Notes under the pieces: model-generated
Told to the model about the DNA's origin: nothing
Databases searched by the model: none
What the model saw: only the letters and a program-made list of their open reading frames with translations
Shown: piece by piece, positions 7,739 through 17,569 of the stretch
How positions within the stretch are numbered: the stretch's first letter is position 1
Layout: each line of letters opens with the position of its first letter
DNA from: Ignavibacterium sp.
GTDB lineage: Bacteria > Bacteroidota > Ignavibacteria > Ignavibacteriales > Ignavibacteriaceae
Assembly (NCBI GenBank): GCA_018335755.1
Contig: JAGXRK010000044.1
Location: forward strand, 1 to 64,000
Reading direction: 5' to 3'
Length of the DNA: 64,000 bases
Translations under genes and position numbers: made by a program

Positions 7739-8377
7739 TCACTTCCTGAAAATAAATTCCCTCAACTCCTCAACAGAATGAAACACTTTGCTGCTATTTA
7801 TTTCTTTAACTTTTTCAGCCCCGTAACTGTCCCAGAGGACGGAAGCATAATCCACTCCGGCTGATCTTGCAGCTTTAACATCAGAAACGGCATCACCTAT
7901 CATCAGTACTTTTTCTTTTGGAAGATTATACTCATTAACAAACTTCAATATTCCTTCAGCTGATGGTTTATGTTCATTTACATCATCGCCTGTTACTATC
8001 ATATCAAAATAGTGTGCGACATCTGTTTCCTGCAGAGTAATTAAGGACGATCGTTTGCCTTTTCCGGTATATATTGAAAGCAGGGCAGGATAATTTTTTA
8101 TGTCCTTAATAAGTTCTTTAACACCGGGATAGATTTTTGCAATTGAATGATTTGCTTTATAATAATTGTAATACTCTTCAGTGGCTTCCTCAAGATTATC
8201 TGAAAATAATTCTTTCAGAATTACATCTTCCGGTGGACCGAACATAGAAATAATATCTTCATCAGTAAAAGCTTTATTCAGATATTTATTTGCAACGTGA
8301 TTAAATGTATCAAATATTAATTGATTTGTAGAAGTGATAGTGCCGTCTATATCGAAAATTATTCCCCTGTATTTCAT
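7739..8377 (-). CDS. HAD-superfamily hydrolase, phosphoglycolate phosphatase-like
   Basis: Cytoplasmic phosphatase of 212 residues in the Gph/PpaX/beta-phosphoglucomutase-like HAD group. Motif I is FDIDGT (Asp9 nucleophile, Asp11 acid/base), motif II is SIYTGKG, motif III is the lysine in EHKPSAEG, and motif IV is GDAVSDVKAA. The helical cap lies between about 20 and 85. Substrate cannot be read from sequence; phosphoglycolate and sugar phosphates are usual. It starts only 5 bases after the stop codon of the upstream gene, so the two are probably co-transcribed. Confidence 0.85.
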   Translation of the reverse strand: MKYRGIIFDIDGTITSTNQLIFDTFNHVANKYLNKAFTDEDIISMFGPPEDVILKELFSDNLEEATEEYYNYYKANHSIAKIYPGVKELIKDIKNYPALLSIYTGKGKRSSLITLQETDVAHYFDMIVTGDDVNEHKPSAEGILKFVNEYNLPKEKVLMIGDAVSDVKAARSAGVDYASVLWDSYGAEKVKEINSSKVFHSVEELREFIFRK

Positions 8378-8382
8378 AAAGT

Positions 8383-10218
8383 TTATTTCCTTATCTGCTT
8401 GATGTCAAAAAAAATCAAATTACCGTCAATGTCTAAAGATACAAATGAATCAGGTTTTACTTCAGAAATTGATCGTATTGGTGCATCAAATGAGTTGAAC
8501 AGTTTTATTAAAGAAAAATTATTATCAATTAAAAACACATCTCCTTCTGCTGTTCCGTTAAGTATAAAGTTATCTGATACAACTATATTATTTGGAAAAT
8601 AATTATTACTCATTGAGGGTAAAGATTTAATTAATTTTCCATCAGCAGATGAGAGAATAATAATACTATTGTTATTACCTTTAACAATTATTTGTCCATC
8701 CGGTTTAAGCGCAAAAGAATGTTGATGCGATACCTTATTATTAATCCATTTATGAGTTCCCTGCAGCAGGTCTATTGATACAATGATATCATCTCCATAC
8801 AGAACAAATACAGTTTGTTCAAATGATAAAGGACTTGAAAAAGTTTTGATAGTTCCGGTTGCACCAGGGAGTTTAAATCTCCAGATAATTGTTCCGGAAT
8901 CGGAATTCAAAGCAAACACTTCACCATTCCAGTTATTGAATATCAGAATGTTCCCCACCTGAAGCGGCTTGGCAGTAATTCGTCCTTTATTTAATTTGTG
9001 CGACCAGACCAGTTCAAGCGAAAAAAGTTCATAACAGAAAATTTCACCGCTAACAGTTGTTATTATTATACCTTTGGTTTTGTATCCATTGTGCTCAATA
9101 TCAATTAATGCAGGAGCATTTATGATATTTCTTCCCATTCCTATTACCTGCAGTACATCGCCGTTATTAGCATTTAATGTTATAAGATCACCTTCAAAGA
9201 TCACTGCTGCAAGTACATCTTTATAACGGACAGGGGAGTGGAACATCGTTCCCATAGCAAAGAAGTCCCATTTCTTATTTCCCTTATCATCAAAACAAGT
9301 AATAATTCCATCCTTTGATGCAGTATAGACGGATCCTTCATTACTTAAAGCCCCTGCAAGATGTAAGTCATTCAAATTGATAGTATTTTTTATTGAAACA
9401 GAACTTTCAAAAACAGTTGCTGTCTTGTCAATTTCAGATTGAATGGCTGCAGGTTCAATTGGAATAACATCAATCAAAAGATCTGATTTATCAGCTAACA
9501 GCCTGCTGAAAATGTAAATTGAATCATTTTCAATCCTTATAGTATTGTAGCCGGTTTGTTTTTCATTTAACGACGGCAATTTTATTAATTCAATACCATC
9601 AAATTCTTCTCTTGAATACTTATCGGTATTGGAAGAAAAAATGAATGGATATTCAACATTGTTCAAAGCATTTAAGAGATCATTTCTGTTTTGAATCTCA
9701 ACCGGAATGACCGGTGTAAATAGAAAAAGTTCATTCTTACCTGAGGAAGCTATAAAATCACTTACCCATCTTTTTTCATTTACACTGATTCTTTTAAGTT
9801 CTGTATTGAAAGGGAGTGAGGGATTTATGCTTATAAAAATTGCAGATGAGTATGAGAAAGAAAATCCATCCCCGCCAATTGACTGGAAATAATCTATCCC
9901 TCCATTAATTGCTTCTGAAATATCATTACTGCCCGGTGCAACATAGTACGGAATCTTTATTTTACTTAAAATATTATCTGCGGAATTCAATTTTGCGTAA
10001 GAACCGTCCGTTGATATGTCTCCGAATACTATTACAAAGTCGAGATCATTTCTGTTATTAATATTATCAACAATAGTAATAAGAATGGTTTCAGAATTCT
10101 TTGAACCAAGAAGGGGATCAGCAATAACAGCAAATTGAGTTTCCTGTGCTGAAAGGAGTCCTGCTTTTAAAATAAAAGGAATTATGAAAAATAATATCAG
10201 TCTTGAAAAACTCATCAA
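8383..10218 (-). CDS. Exported degenerate phosphoesterase fused to a PQQ-type propeller
   Basis: Signal peptide (1-25, ending SAQ), then a calcineurin-like phosphoesterase fold (about 28-260), then a PQQ/WD-like beta-propeller (about 275-611) with repeats such as YTASKDGIITCFDDKGNKKWDF. The metal-site motifs are eroded: the canonical DxH is ADPLLG, GD remains as FGDIS, and GNHD is GSND. Loss of at least two histidine ligands makes ordinary catalysis doubtful, so it may be a binding or scaffold protein. Probably periplasmic or surface-exposed. It forms a likely two-gene unit with the HAD phosphatase. Confidence 0.65.
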   Translation of the reverse strand: MMSFSRLILFFIIPFILKAGLLSAQETQFAVIADPLLGSKNSETILITIVDNINNRNDLDFVIVFGDISTDGSYAKLNSADNILSKIKIPYYVAPGSNDISEAINGGIDYFQSIGGDGFSFSYSSAIFISINPSLPFNTELKRISVNEKRWVSDFIASSGKNELFLFTPVIPVEIQNRNDLLNALNNVEYPFIFSSNTDKYSREEFDGIELIKLPSLNEKQTGYNTIRIENDSIYIFSRLLADKSDLLIDVIPIEPAAIQSEIDKTATVFESSVSIKNTINLNDLHLAGALSNEGSVYTASKDGIITCFDDKGNKKWDFFAMGTMFHSPVRYKDVLAAVIFEGDLITLNANNGDVLQVIGMGRNIINAPALIDIEHNGYKTKGIIITTVSGEIFCYELFSLELVWSHKLNKGRITAKPLQVGNILIFNNWNGEVFALNSDSGTIIWRFKLPGATGTIKTFSSPLSFEQTVFVLYGDDIIVSIDLLQGTHKWINNKVSHQHSFALKPDGQIIVKGNNNSIIILSSADGKLIKSLPSMSNNYFPNNIVVSDNFILNGTAEGDVFLIDNNFSLIKLFNSFDAPIRSISEVKPDSFVSLDIDGNLIFFDIKQIRK

Positions 10219-10619
10219 CCTAAAAGTTTTTTAATATCACACTTAAAAATAGTGAATTATGGGTGTATTTTTTTTGATATATCGCAACATCTTTGCAGTA
10301 TTTTATTTTCTCAAGGTTAAATAATCCAATAAAGTAAAATACTTACGAGTAATATTTTCATTTACTAAATGGTAACAACTACAAAATATTTTTATAAGTG
10401 AGTGATTAGATTTATAATCAAAGTTTGATCATTGGCATAATAATGGTTAGTTTTCCGTAGAGTATTTGGGTAGTTCTTTAATAAAAGTAAAAATATTTAA
10501 CTATAATTTCTTACTTGGATATTTTCTAATCATTTTAATAATGCCATTTAACTTGATCCTAAAACAATGGATTATTACAATCCGTAACTAATCATCTAAT
10601 AAAACATTATGGAGGCATA
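10219..10619. other. AT-rich divergent intergenic region
   Basis: About 400 bases between divergently transcribed genes, so it should contain both promoters. Very AT-rich, with several TTTTT and TATAAT-like stretches, none distinctive enough to call. No small gene, RNA or repeat recognised. Confidence 0.4.
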
Positions 10620-12452
10620 ATGAAAAACTTAATACATGTACTTTTATTTACTCTTGTTTTCACTTTTATAGCCATTGCGCAGGATGGAGGTAAAAGGTAT
10701 GTTCCGGATTATTCTTCCGGACCCGAAGCTGGTATGCAATACCAAAAAACAGTGGACCTTACGCGTCATTTTCAGCTTGACAAGCAGTTGAAAGAAGCAA
10801 TCGAATCCCGTAATACTGAACTTGAACTTAGCATTCGAGCAGAAATGGATAAATTATATAAAGGTAATCTGATAACTCCTGAGATTAGTGATACCGATTT
10901 CCCGCCGACTGATGTTCCTGGATCTCCGGATTTAACAGATTGGCTTCCTAATGATGTAATGATCTATTCCGGCGATATAGGTCAGGTTGGTTCCGATCAC
11001 AAAAGAATTGATCTTAAAATGGGAGAAGATGGCAATCTTTATTCTGCATTAATTCGCAGACCTGTAACAGGGACTAATGGGAGGATTGATGTTTTTAGAT
11101 CTTCGGATGGCGGAGCTACTTGGAGCTATGTATCCGGTGCCCAAAATGCCAGTGCATACTTTGGTCAGATATCTATGGCTGTTGAATTAAGGTCTGGCGG
11201 TGCTACACCTAATTTGGATTCAACAAGAATATTTATTTTTTATTCCCGATCTGCAAATGAAAATTTTGATAATTCAACCATTGCTTATGCATCTTTTCTT
11301 AGAGATGGATCAGCTTGGTACGGATCTGCTAGTTTACTAACACCATCTGCTAATAATAAACTATTATATCCCTCTGCAGTTACAGACGGTCAATACTGGT
11401 CAACAGCAACTTATATAGGAGTAACTTGCGGTGAATATTCAAATACTGGCAGTCAGGGTATAAGTCTGCGTATTGCCCGAACTACTGATTGGGGCTTAAA
11501 CTTTGCAACTGCTGAGATTATTGATGGCTACCCTTCCTGGGGTGATTGGTATCCCGTGTCAGCATTTAAAAGAGGTACTACTGACTCTGTCTATATTGCT
11601 GTCGAAAGAAGATTTAGTGATATAACTTCCAAAATAAGAGTAATCTCTACTACCTGGACACCATCATCATCGTTTTTCAGATATAGTATTACTGGTGTGG
11701 GTTCTGATGAGTTTAAGAAACCTGAAATGACTATTGTTCAGGATGCATCTGCCTTGCCTAAAAAAATTGTAATTGCCTGCATTAGAGATGGTCAGGCAGT
11801 ATATCACAGAAGTATGGATGGTGGTCTTAATTGGATCGAGAATTCGACTCTTAGTCTTTCTTCTGAAAATAATGTTTCATACGTATCAATAAGTTCTGAC
11901 AGCAGCACAGCAGGAGATGACTACTTAATTGGAGCATTTCAAAAAGGCAATGGAGATTCATTAGTTGTTAGACGGGGAAGACCAGGTAGTTTAGGCACAC
12001 GATTAGAGAAACCCAATGAATTTCAATCATCCACATTTAACGCACCCAAGGTTGCTATATTTAACCCATCAGGTTCAAAATATTCAGCTTTTGTATATAC
12101 TGGTATTGTTAGTAATTACACTAACAGCCTTTATTTTAACCAGGAAAATCTTACTACTTCGATTAAACAAAACGGAAATACAGTACCTGAGGAATATGCT
12201 TTAGAACAAAACTACCCGAATCCGTTTAATCCCAGTACAACAATTAGTTTTAATCTGCCGGTAGAAAATTTTGTAACACTTAAAGTGTTCAACAGCATCG
12301 GGCAGGAAGTATCCTCTATGTACAGTGGAGTGCTTCAGGCAGGAAGTCATCAAATAGTTTTTGATGCTTCAAAATTATCAAGCGGAATTTATTTCTACCA
12401 GATTCAAACACAGTCATTTACATCAACTAAAAAAATGATCCTGATGAAGTAA
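10620..12452 (+). CDS. Secreted sialidase-fold propeller protein with T9SS sorting domain
   Basis: Secreted protein of 610 residues. Signal peptide 1-20 (ending IAIAQ). A helical segment (about 40-85) is followed by a six-bladed sialidase-like propeller (about 110-500). Asp-box motifs are visible (SSDGGATWSYVSG and SMDGGLNWIENS). The last 80 residues are a Por/T9SS type A sorting domain: EQNYPNPFNPST, then SSGIYFYQIQTQ, then KKMILMK. It should cross the inner membrane by Sec and the outer membrane by T9SS. The Asp boxes are structural, so glycosidase activity is not implied; I do not see the arginine triad of true sialidases. Monocistronic, followed by a terminator. Confidence 0.8.
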   Translation: MKNLIHVLLFTLVFTFIAIAQDGGKRYVPDYSSGPEAGMQYQKTVDLTRHFQLDKQLKEAIESRNTELELSIRAEMDKLYKGNLITPEISDTDFPPTDVPGSPDLTDWLPNDVMIYSGDIGQVGSDHKRIDLKMGEDGNLYSALIRRPVTGTNGRIDVFRSSDGGATWSYVSGAQNASAYFGQISMAVELRSGGATPNLDSTRIFIFYSRSANENFDNSTIAYASFLRDGSAWYGSASLLTPSANNKLLYPSAVTDGQYWSTATYIGVTCGEYSNTGSQGISLRIARTTDWGLNFATAEIIDGYPSWGDWYPVSAFKRGTTDSVYIAVERRFSDITSKIRVISTTWTPSSSFFRYSITGVGSDEFKKPEMTIVQDASALPKKIVIACIRDGQAVYHRSMDGGLNWIENSTLSLSSENNVSYVSISSDSSTAGDDYLIGAFQKGNGDSLVVRRGRPGSLGTRLEKPNEFQSSTFNAPKVAIFNPSGSKYSAFVYTGIVSNYTNSLYFNQENLTTSIKQNGNTVPEEYALEQNYPNPFNPSTTISFNLPVENFVTLKVFNSIGQEVSSMYSGVLQAGSHQIVFDASKLSSGIYFYQIQTQSFTSTKKMILMK

Positions 12453-12476
12453 TCTCAGGTTATATTTATAGTTTAG

Positions 12477-12508
12477 AAAAGGATGGTTTAACAGCCATCC
12501 TTTTTTTA
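12477..12508 (+). terminator. Rho-independent terminator
   Basis: Stem AAAAGGATGG / CCATCCTTTT around the loop TTTAACAG, running straight into a T-tract, 25 bases after the stop codon of the T9SS protein gene. Confidence 0.85.
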
Positions 12509-12614
12509 TGTCCTTCTCAACTTCATTGCATAAGAAACGCAACCTTTATAGCTTTACGCCCGTCTAATCAAATTAGTTTGAAAAAATCTAACTCCACAAA
12601 TACAGAGGTAAAAA

Positions 12615-13598
12615 TTGGATATTACTGAATTGAATGAACGCATAAAAAATGAAAGTGCTTTTATTGATCTGTTGATGAATGAAATCGGTAAAGTAATAGT
12701 GGGTCAGAAAGCCATGGTTGAAAGACTTGTTATCGGGCTGCTTGGCAACGGGCATATTCTTCTTGAAGGAGTACCCGGACTGGCTAAAACCCTTGCCATA
12801 AAAACGCTTGCTTCGGCTATGAAGTCGAAGTTCCAGCGTATTCAGTTTACTCCTGATCTTCTTCCTGCAGATTTAATAGGCACACAGATTTATAACCAGA
12901 AAGACGGCAACTTTTTTATTCGTAAGGGTCCCATCTTTTCAAATTTTATTCTTGCAGATGAAATAAACCGTGCACCTGCAAAAGTGCAGAGCGCCTTGCT
13001 TGAAGCGATGCAGGAAAGGCAGGTAACAATCGGTGAACAGACCTTCAAACTTGAGGAACCATTCCTTGTACTTGCAACCCAGAATCCAATTGAGCAGGAA
13101 GGAACTTATCCGCTTCCTGAAGCACAGGTTGACAGGTTCATGCTGAAGATAAAGATAACTTATCCTCAAAGAGATGAAGAGCTTTCTATTATGCGCCAGA
13201 ATATGAATATGGATAGCATTAAGGTTAATCCGGTTATTTCACAGGAGGATATTTTGAAAGCAAGACATCTTATCCAGGATGTTTACATCGATGAGAAAAT
13301 TGAGAAGTATATTCTTGATATAGTTTTTGCTACAAGATCACCAAAAGATTTTGGATTGAATAATCTTACAGAACTGATCAGTTATGGTGCTTCACCCCGC
13401 GCAACAATAAATCTCGCTATCGGTGCAAAAGCTATGGCATTTATTAAACGAAGAGGATATGTAATCCCTGAAGATGTTCGTGCAATTTGTATGGATGTTC
13501 TCAGGCATAGGATTGCCGTTACTTATGAAGCAGAGGCAGAAGAAATAACTTCAGAAAATGTTATTCACGAAATTCTTAATAAGGTTGAAGTGCCGTAA
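12615..13598 (+). CDS. moxR: MoxR-family AAA+ ATPase of the Bat aerotolerance operon
   Basis: Cytoplasmic AAA+ chaperone-like ATPase of 327 residues, first gene of the Bat operon. Walker A is EGVPGLAKT (51-59) and Walker B FILADEINRA (111-120, Asp115-Glu116). The pore-loop region AMQERQVT and the sensor segment ATQNPIEQEGTYPLPEAQVDRF are typical of MoxR. The start is a TTG preceded by AGAGGT; no nearby ATG fits. In this family MoxR is thought to act with VWA-domain partners to mature or insert metal centres or complexes, which agrees with the batA and batB genes downstream. Confidence 0.92.
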   Translation: MDITELNERIKNESAFIDLLMNEIGKVIVGQKAMVERLVIGLLGNGHILLEGVPGLAKTLAIKTLASAMKSKFQRIQFTPDLLPADLIGTQIYNQKDGNFFIRKGPIFSNFILADEINRAPAKVQSALLEAMQERQVTIGEQTFKLEEPFLVLATQNPIEQEGTYPLPEAQVDRFMLKIKITYPQRDEELSIMRQNMNMDSIKVNPVISQEDILKARHLIQDVYIDEKIEKYILDIVFATRSPKDFGLNNLTELISYGASPRATINLAIGAKAMAFIKRRGYVIPEDVRAICMDVLRHRIAVTYEAEAEEITSENVIHEILNKVEVP

Positions 13599-13727
13599 TA
13601 GCCCATGCCCCAAACCCTTCCATATGGTAAGGGGAGTTTTGAACAATCGTGAAGAAATAAATGCATAATACTCAGAAATATTTGGAAATATTTATTTCCT
13701 GTTTAGGAAAGAATAAAGGTGAGGGTA

Positions 13728-14603
13728 ATGCTCACTAAAGAAATAATTAAACAAGTAAGACAAATCGAAATAAGAACACGCGGACTTGTAAACCAGGTCT
13801 TTTCAGGTGAATACCATTCTGTATTCAAAGGTAGAGGAATGGAATTCTCCGAAGTTCGTGAATACCAGTTTGGTGATGACATAAGGAATATCGATTGGAA
13901 TGTAACTGCTCGCTTTGGACATCCTTACATAAAAGTGTTTGAAGAAGAACGTGAATTAACTGTTATGTTAATGGTTGATCTCAGTGGATCACTTATTTTC
14001 GGATCTGTTTCAAAAACCAAACAGAGGGTTGCTGCAGAGTTGAGTGCAATACTTGCCTTTTCTGCTTTAAAGAATAATGATAAAGTCGGACTGATTTTAT
14101 TTACTGATAAAATTGAGAGATTTGTACCGCCAAGGAAAGGAAGAACTCACGTTTTAAGAATTATCCGGGAGGTTCTTTCTTTTGCACCTCATGGTAAAGC
14201 AACCAATATTAAAGGTGCGCTTGAGTATATGCACAATGCAATAAAGAAAAAATCTATTGCATTCGTTCTCTCAGATTTTATGGATGTCGGCTACGAAAAA
14301 ATTTTAAGAATTGTCGGTAAGAAACACGATTTGATAGGAATTGTTCTGGATGATGTTCGTGAGAAAGAATTTCCAAAGATGGGGCTTGTAAAACTGACTG
14401 ATGCTGAAACCGGTTTGGAAAGGTGGATTGACACAAGCAGTAATAAAGTAAGACAGGCATTGATGTTTACTCAGAGAGAAAAAGTTCAGAAGAGAAATTC
14501 ATTATTTGTTTCAAGCGGATTAGACAGTATTCAAGTTACAACCGGTGAAGATTACGTTAAACCACTTGTTCGTTTCTTTAAACTTAGAGAGAGACGATGG
14601 TAA
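13728..14603 (+). CDS. DUF58 protein (VWA-like) of the Bat operon
   Basis: DUF58-family protein of about 291 residues, a regular partner of MoxR. The N-terminal region carries the family signature GEYHSVFKGRGMEFSEVREY and IRNIDWNVTAR, followed by a VWA-like fold with DLSGSL at the MIDAS-like position. No membrane segment. I prefer the ATG at 13728, which has AAGGTGAGG just upstream; a GTG three codons earlier falls inside that ribosome binding site. Its end overlaps the next gene by 7 bases, so translation is probably coupled. Confidence 0.88.
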   Translation: MLTKEIIKQVRQIEIRTRGLVNQVFSGEYHSVFKGRGMEFSEVREYQFGDDIRNIDWNVTARFGHPYIKVFEEERELTVMLMVDLSGSLIFGSVSKTKQRVAAELSAILAFSALKNNDKVGLILFTDKIERFVPPRKGRTHVLRIIREVLSFAPHGKATNIKGALEYMHNAIKKKSIAFVLSDFMDVGYEKILRIVGKKHDLIGIVLDDVREKEFPKMGLVKLTDAETGLERWIDTSSNKVRQALMFTQREKVQKRNSLFVSSGLDSIQVTTGEDYVKPLVRFFKLRERRW

Positions 14604-15538
14604 AAAATCTTTTCCTGTTCATTTTCTTATTCTCTGTCACGGTACTGCCGCAGAACATTTTTGTTGAAGCTTCTGTTGATACCTCAGATTATCTGATCGG
14701 TGACAGGATAAATTACTCGTTAAAAATTACTGCTGATAGAAACGTATATCCGCTCCGTCCTTTCTTCAGAGATAGTTTAAAGAATGTAGATATCATTCAG
14801 GAACCTGATCCAGTCATTTCTGAATCGGAATCAGAGAAAATATTTGAATATAAATATATACTTACACGATTTGATTCTGCTGATGTAACTCTTCCTGCAA
14901 TTAAAATTGATTACCGGACTGAAGATGATACAACTTTACAATCTGTCCTCTCTAATCCGGTCAGCTTTACAGTTCATCGCATAGTAGTTTCGCAGGAAGA
15001 GGATATTAAGGATATCAAACCTCCTGTAAGAATTCCATTAAACTGGTGGATGATAGCTTTGTGGATTTTGATTGGACTGATACTCATTGCTCTTTTAGTC
15101 TATCTTTATAAAAAGTATTGGAAGAAAAAACCGGTCGATCAAATAATACAGCCAAAGAAAATAAAAATTCCGTTACACATTGAAGCTTTGTCAAAATTAG
15201 ATAAACTGGACTCGGAGCAGTTGTGGCAAAAAGGATTTATAAAAGATTACCATTCACGAATAACAGAGATCATTCGTGAGTACTTTGAAAAAAGATTTGA
15301 TTTACCTGCTCTGGAGATGACAACATCAGAGTCATTGCGCGATCTTGCTAAGCATCCTGAAGCAGTCAATGTACTAAATATTACCGAAAAATTCTTAAGT
15401 AACGCTGATCTTGTAAAATTTGCAAAATACCAGCCCCTGGCTATCGTTAATGAAGAGATGATGACGCAGGCAAAGGAAATAGTAAATGCAACAATTCCAA
15501 AACAGCAAATTGCTAATGAGGTAAATAATGTTCAGTAA
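14597..15538 (+). CDS. BatD-like exported-domain membrane protein of the Bat operon
   Basis: Membrane protein of 313 residues, less conserved than its neighbours. Signal peptide 1-18, a periplasmic beta-rich domain (about 20-135) resembling the N-terminus of BatD (VDTSDYLIGDRINYSLKI), one membrane helix (about 150-172, WWMIALWILIGLILIALLVYL), and a helical cytoplasmic region (190-313). It overlaps the preceding and following genes by 7 and 11 bases. Genes of this kind commonly lie between DUF58 and batA in Bacteroidetes Bat operons. I do not assign a finer role. Confidence 0.7.
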   Translation: MVKNLFLFIFLFSVTVLPQNIFVEASVDTSDYLIGDRINYSLKITADRNVYPLRPFFRDSLKNVDIIQEPDPVISESESEKIFEYKYILTRFDSADVTLPAIKIDYRTEDDTTLQSVLSNPVSFTVHRIVVSQEEDIKDIKPPVRIPLNWWMIALWILIGLILIALLVYLYKKYWKKKPVDQIIQPKKIKIPLHIEALSKLDKLDSEQLWQKGFIKDYHSRITEIIREYFEKRFDLPALEMTTSESLRDLAKHPEAVNVLNITEKFLSNADLVKFAKYQPLAIVNEEMMTQAKEIVNATIPKQQIANEVNNVQ

Positions 15539-16523
15539 TGTAACATTTGCTTACCCCTGGGTGTTGTATCTTCTATTTATCATTCCGGTAATGATTGCCT
15601 GGTATATTTACAAAGGAAGAAAAAATCAGGCATCAATAACCTATTCTTCGTTCATGATTTTAGATAAGGTCCCCAAAACTTTTCGTGAAAGATTGAGACA
15701 TTTACCTGCAGCATTGCGAATGCTGGCACTGTCTGCATTGATTATTGCGCTTGCACGTCCGCAGGACTTTTCATCAGGCCAAAATATTACTGCAGAAGGA
15801 ATTGATATTGCCATAATACTTGATATCTCGGGAAGTATGCTTGCTGAAGACTTTAAACCAAACAGGCTCGAAGCAGCTAAAAATCTTACAGATCAATTTA
15901 TCCAATCGCGGATTAGTGATAGAATAGGTTTAGTAATTTTTGCCCGTGAAGCATTTACACAATGTCCTTTAACTATCGATTATGCTGTGTTAAGAAATCT
16001 TCTTCTGGAAATAAAAAGCGGAATGGTGCCCGATGGAACAGCAATCGGAAACGCAATTGCAAATGGGGTCAACAGACTTAAAGACAGTGATGCTGAAAGT
16101 AAGGTTATGATTCTTCTAACTGATGGCGTAAATAATGCAGGTGAGGTTGATCCGGTTTCAGCAGCAGAAATTGCTAAAACTTTTGGTATAAGAATTTATT
16201 CTATCGGTGTAGGAACAAGAGGTGAAGCGCCATTTCCGGTGCAGACTCCTTTTGGTACAAGATACCAGATGATGCCGGTAGAAATAGATGAACCATTAAT
16301 GAAAAAGATTTCTGAAACAACAGGCGGCAATTATTTCAGAGCTACTAATAACAAAACCCTTGAAGAGATCTATGGTACAATTGATAAACTGGAAAAAACC
16401 AAAATAGAAATTACATCCTACAGAACTGCACGCGAACTTTATTATGGCTGGCTGGGCGGAGGACTTTTACTTTTGTTTTTAGAATTCGGATTATTAAGAA
16501 CAATTTTCAGGAAGCTGCCATAA
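15528..16523 (+). CDS. batA: BatA, VWA-domain membrane protein
   Basis: Inner-membrane protein of 331 residues with two N-terminal membrane helices (about 11-28 and 58-77), a periplasmic or cytosolic VWA domain (about 90-290) and a C-terminal helix (about 303-325). The MIDAS metal site is intact: Asp99-Ile-Ser101-Gly-Ser103 in ILDISGSML, with TDG near 204. The size and the ALARPQ motif after the second helix are typical of BatA. Its stop codon overlaps the start of batB by one base. BatA and BatB are thought to form a membrane complex linked to stress and oxygen tolerance. Confidence 0.9.
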   Translation: MFSNVTFAYPWVLYLLFIIPVMIAWYIYKGRKNQASITYSSFMILDKVPKTFRERLRHLPAALRMLALSALIIALARPQDFSSGQNITAEGIDIAIILDISGSMLAEDFKPNRLEAAKNLTDQFIQSRISDRIGLVIFAREAFTQCPLTIDYAVLRNLLLEIKSGMVPDGTAIGNAIANGVNRLKDSDAESKVMILLTDGVNNAGEVDPVSAAEIAKTFGIRIYSIGVGTRGEAPFPVQTPFGTRYQMMPVEIDEPLMKKISETTGGNYFRATNNKTLEEIYGTIDKLEKTKIEITSYRTARELYYGWLGGGLLLLFLEFGLLRTIFRKLP

Positions 16524-17569
16524 TGTTCAGATTTGCTAATCCCGAAAATCTTATAGCACTTTGGGCAATTCCTGTTCTGATTGCATTCTTCTGGTATATG
16601 AGCATCAACCGGAAAAAACTTCTTGAAAAGTTTGCTGATAAAAATTTGCATAAGGTTATAATTTCATCTTTCAGCGGATATAAAAATCTATTCAAATTTG
16701 TATTAGTAATTATTGCTCACAGTTTACTGGTCATTGCGGCGGCTAATCCTCAGGTTGGAACAAAAATGTCGGAAGTAAAGCAAACCGGAATTGATGTTTT
16801 TATATTACTCGATGTTTCATACAGTATGATGGCTGAGGATATAAAACCGAACCGGCTTGAAAAAGCAAAATTTCAGATTGCTAATCTTATTCAAAAACTG
16901 CGCGGAGATAGAATAGGTCTGGTGATTTTTTCAGGAGAAGCTTATATTCAAATTCCATTAACCACCGACTATTCGGCAGCAAATTTATTCTTATCTGCTG
17001 TGGATGTTTATTCTGTTCCTCAGCCCGGAACAGCTATTGCCGCTGCAATAAACCTTGCTTCAAGATCATTTGACACACTTTCAACTGAGAAGGTGATTGT
17101 TATAATATCCGACGGTGAAGATCATGAAGGTGATCTTGATTCTGCCGTTAAAAATGCACTGGAAAAAGGTATAAAAATTTATACAATAGGGCTTGGTTCT
17201 CCTGATGGTACACCTATTCCTGTATCTGACTCCCGCGGCAGAATGATGGGATTTAAAAAGGACAGGGAAGGTAATACCGTGCTTACTAAACTTGATGAAG
17301 AAACATTAAGACAAATTGCCGCGGATGGCAAAGGGAAATATTTCCGCGGTACTAATTACGATGATTATTTAGACAGAATTTACAAAGAGCTCTCCGAATT
17401 GGAACAAACTGAATTTGGTGTTAAAAAAGTTACTGATTACGAAGACCGCTTTTATTATTTTTTATTTCCGGCGATTCTTCTTTTAGTGTTTGAATTTTTT
17501 GTATCGGATAAACGTTCGAAACTCTTTTCAAGGTTAAGTAAAAAATTAGGTTTGGAGCAAAAGGCATGA
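16523..17569 (+). CDS. batB: BatB, VWA-domain membrane protein
   Basis: Paralogue of BatA, 348 residues, with the same layout: two N-terminal helices (about 8-26 and 56-75), ANPQVG motif, VWA domain (about 90-300) and a C-terminal helix (about 312-332). The MIDAS motif is LLDVSYSMM (Asp97, Ser99, Ser101); Tyr replaces the usual Gly between the serines, as is common in BatB. ISDGEDHEGD supplies the later acidic ligand. It overlaps batC by 4 bases. Confidence 0.9.
   Translation: MFRFANPENLIALWAIPVLIAFFWYMSINRKKLLEKFADKNLHKVIISSFSGYKNLFKFVLVIIAHSLLVIAAANPQVGTKMSEVKQTGIDVFILLDVSYSMMAEDIKPNRLEKAKFQIANLIQKLRGDRIGLVIFSGEAYIQIPLTTDYSAANLFLSAVDVYSVPQPGTAIAAAINLASRSFDTLSTEKVIVIISDGEDHEGDLDSAVKNALEKGIKIYTIGLGSPDGTPIPVSDSRGRMMGFKKDREGNTVLTKLDEETLRQIAADGKGKYFRGTNYDDYLDRIYKELSELEQTEFGVKKVTDYEDRFYYFLFPAILLLVFEFFVSDKRSKLFSRLSKKLGLEQKA

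Noticed and set aside
8321..9892. Plus-strand frames opposite the HAD and propeller genes
   Set aside because: They lie inside well-supported reverse-strand genes and lack recognisable protein features.
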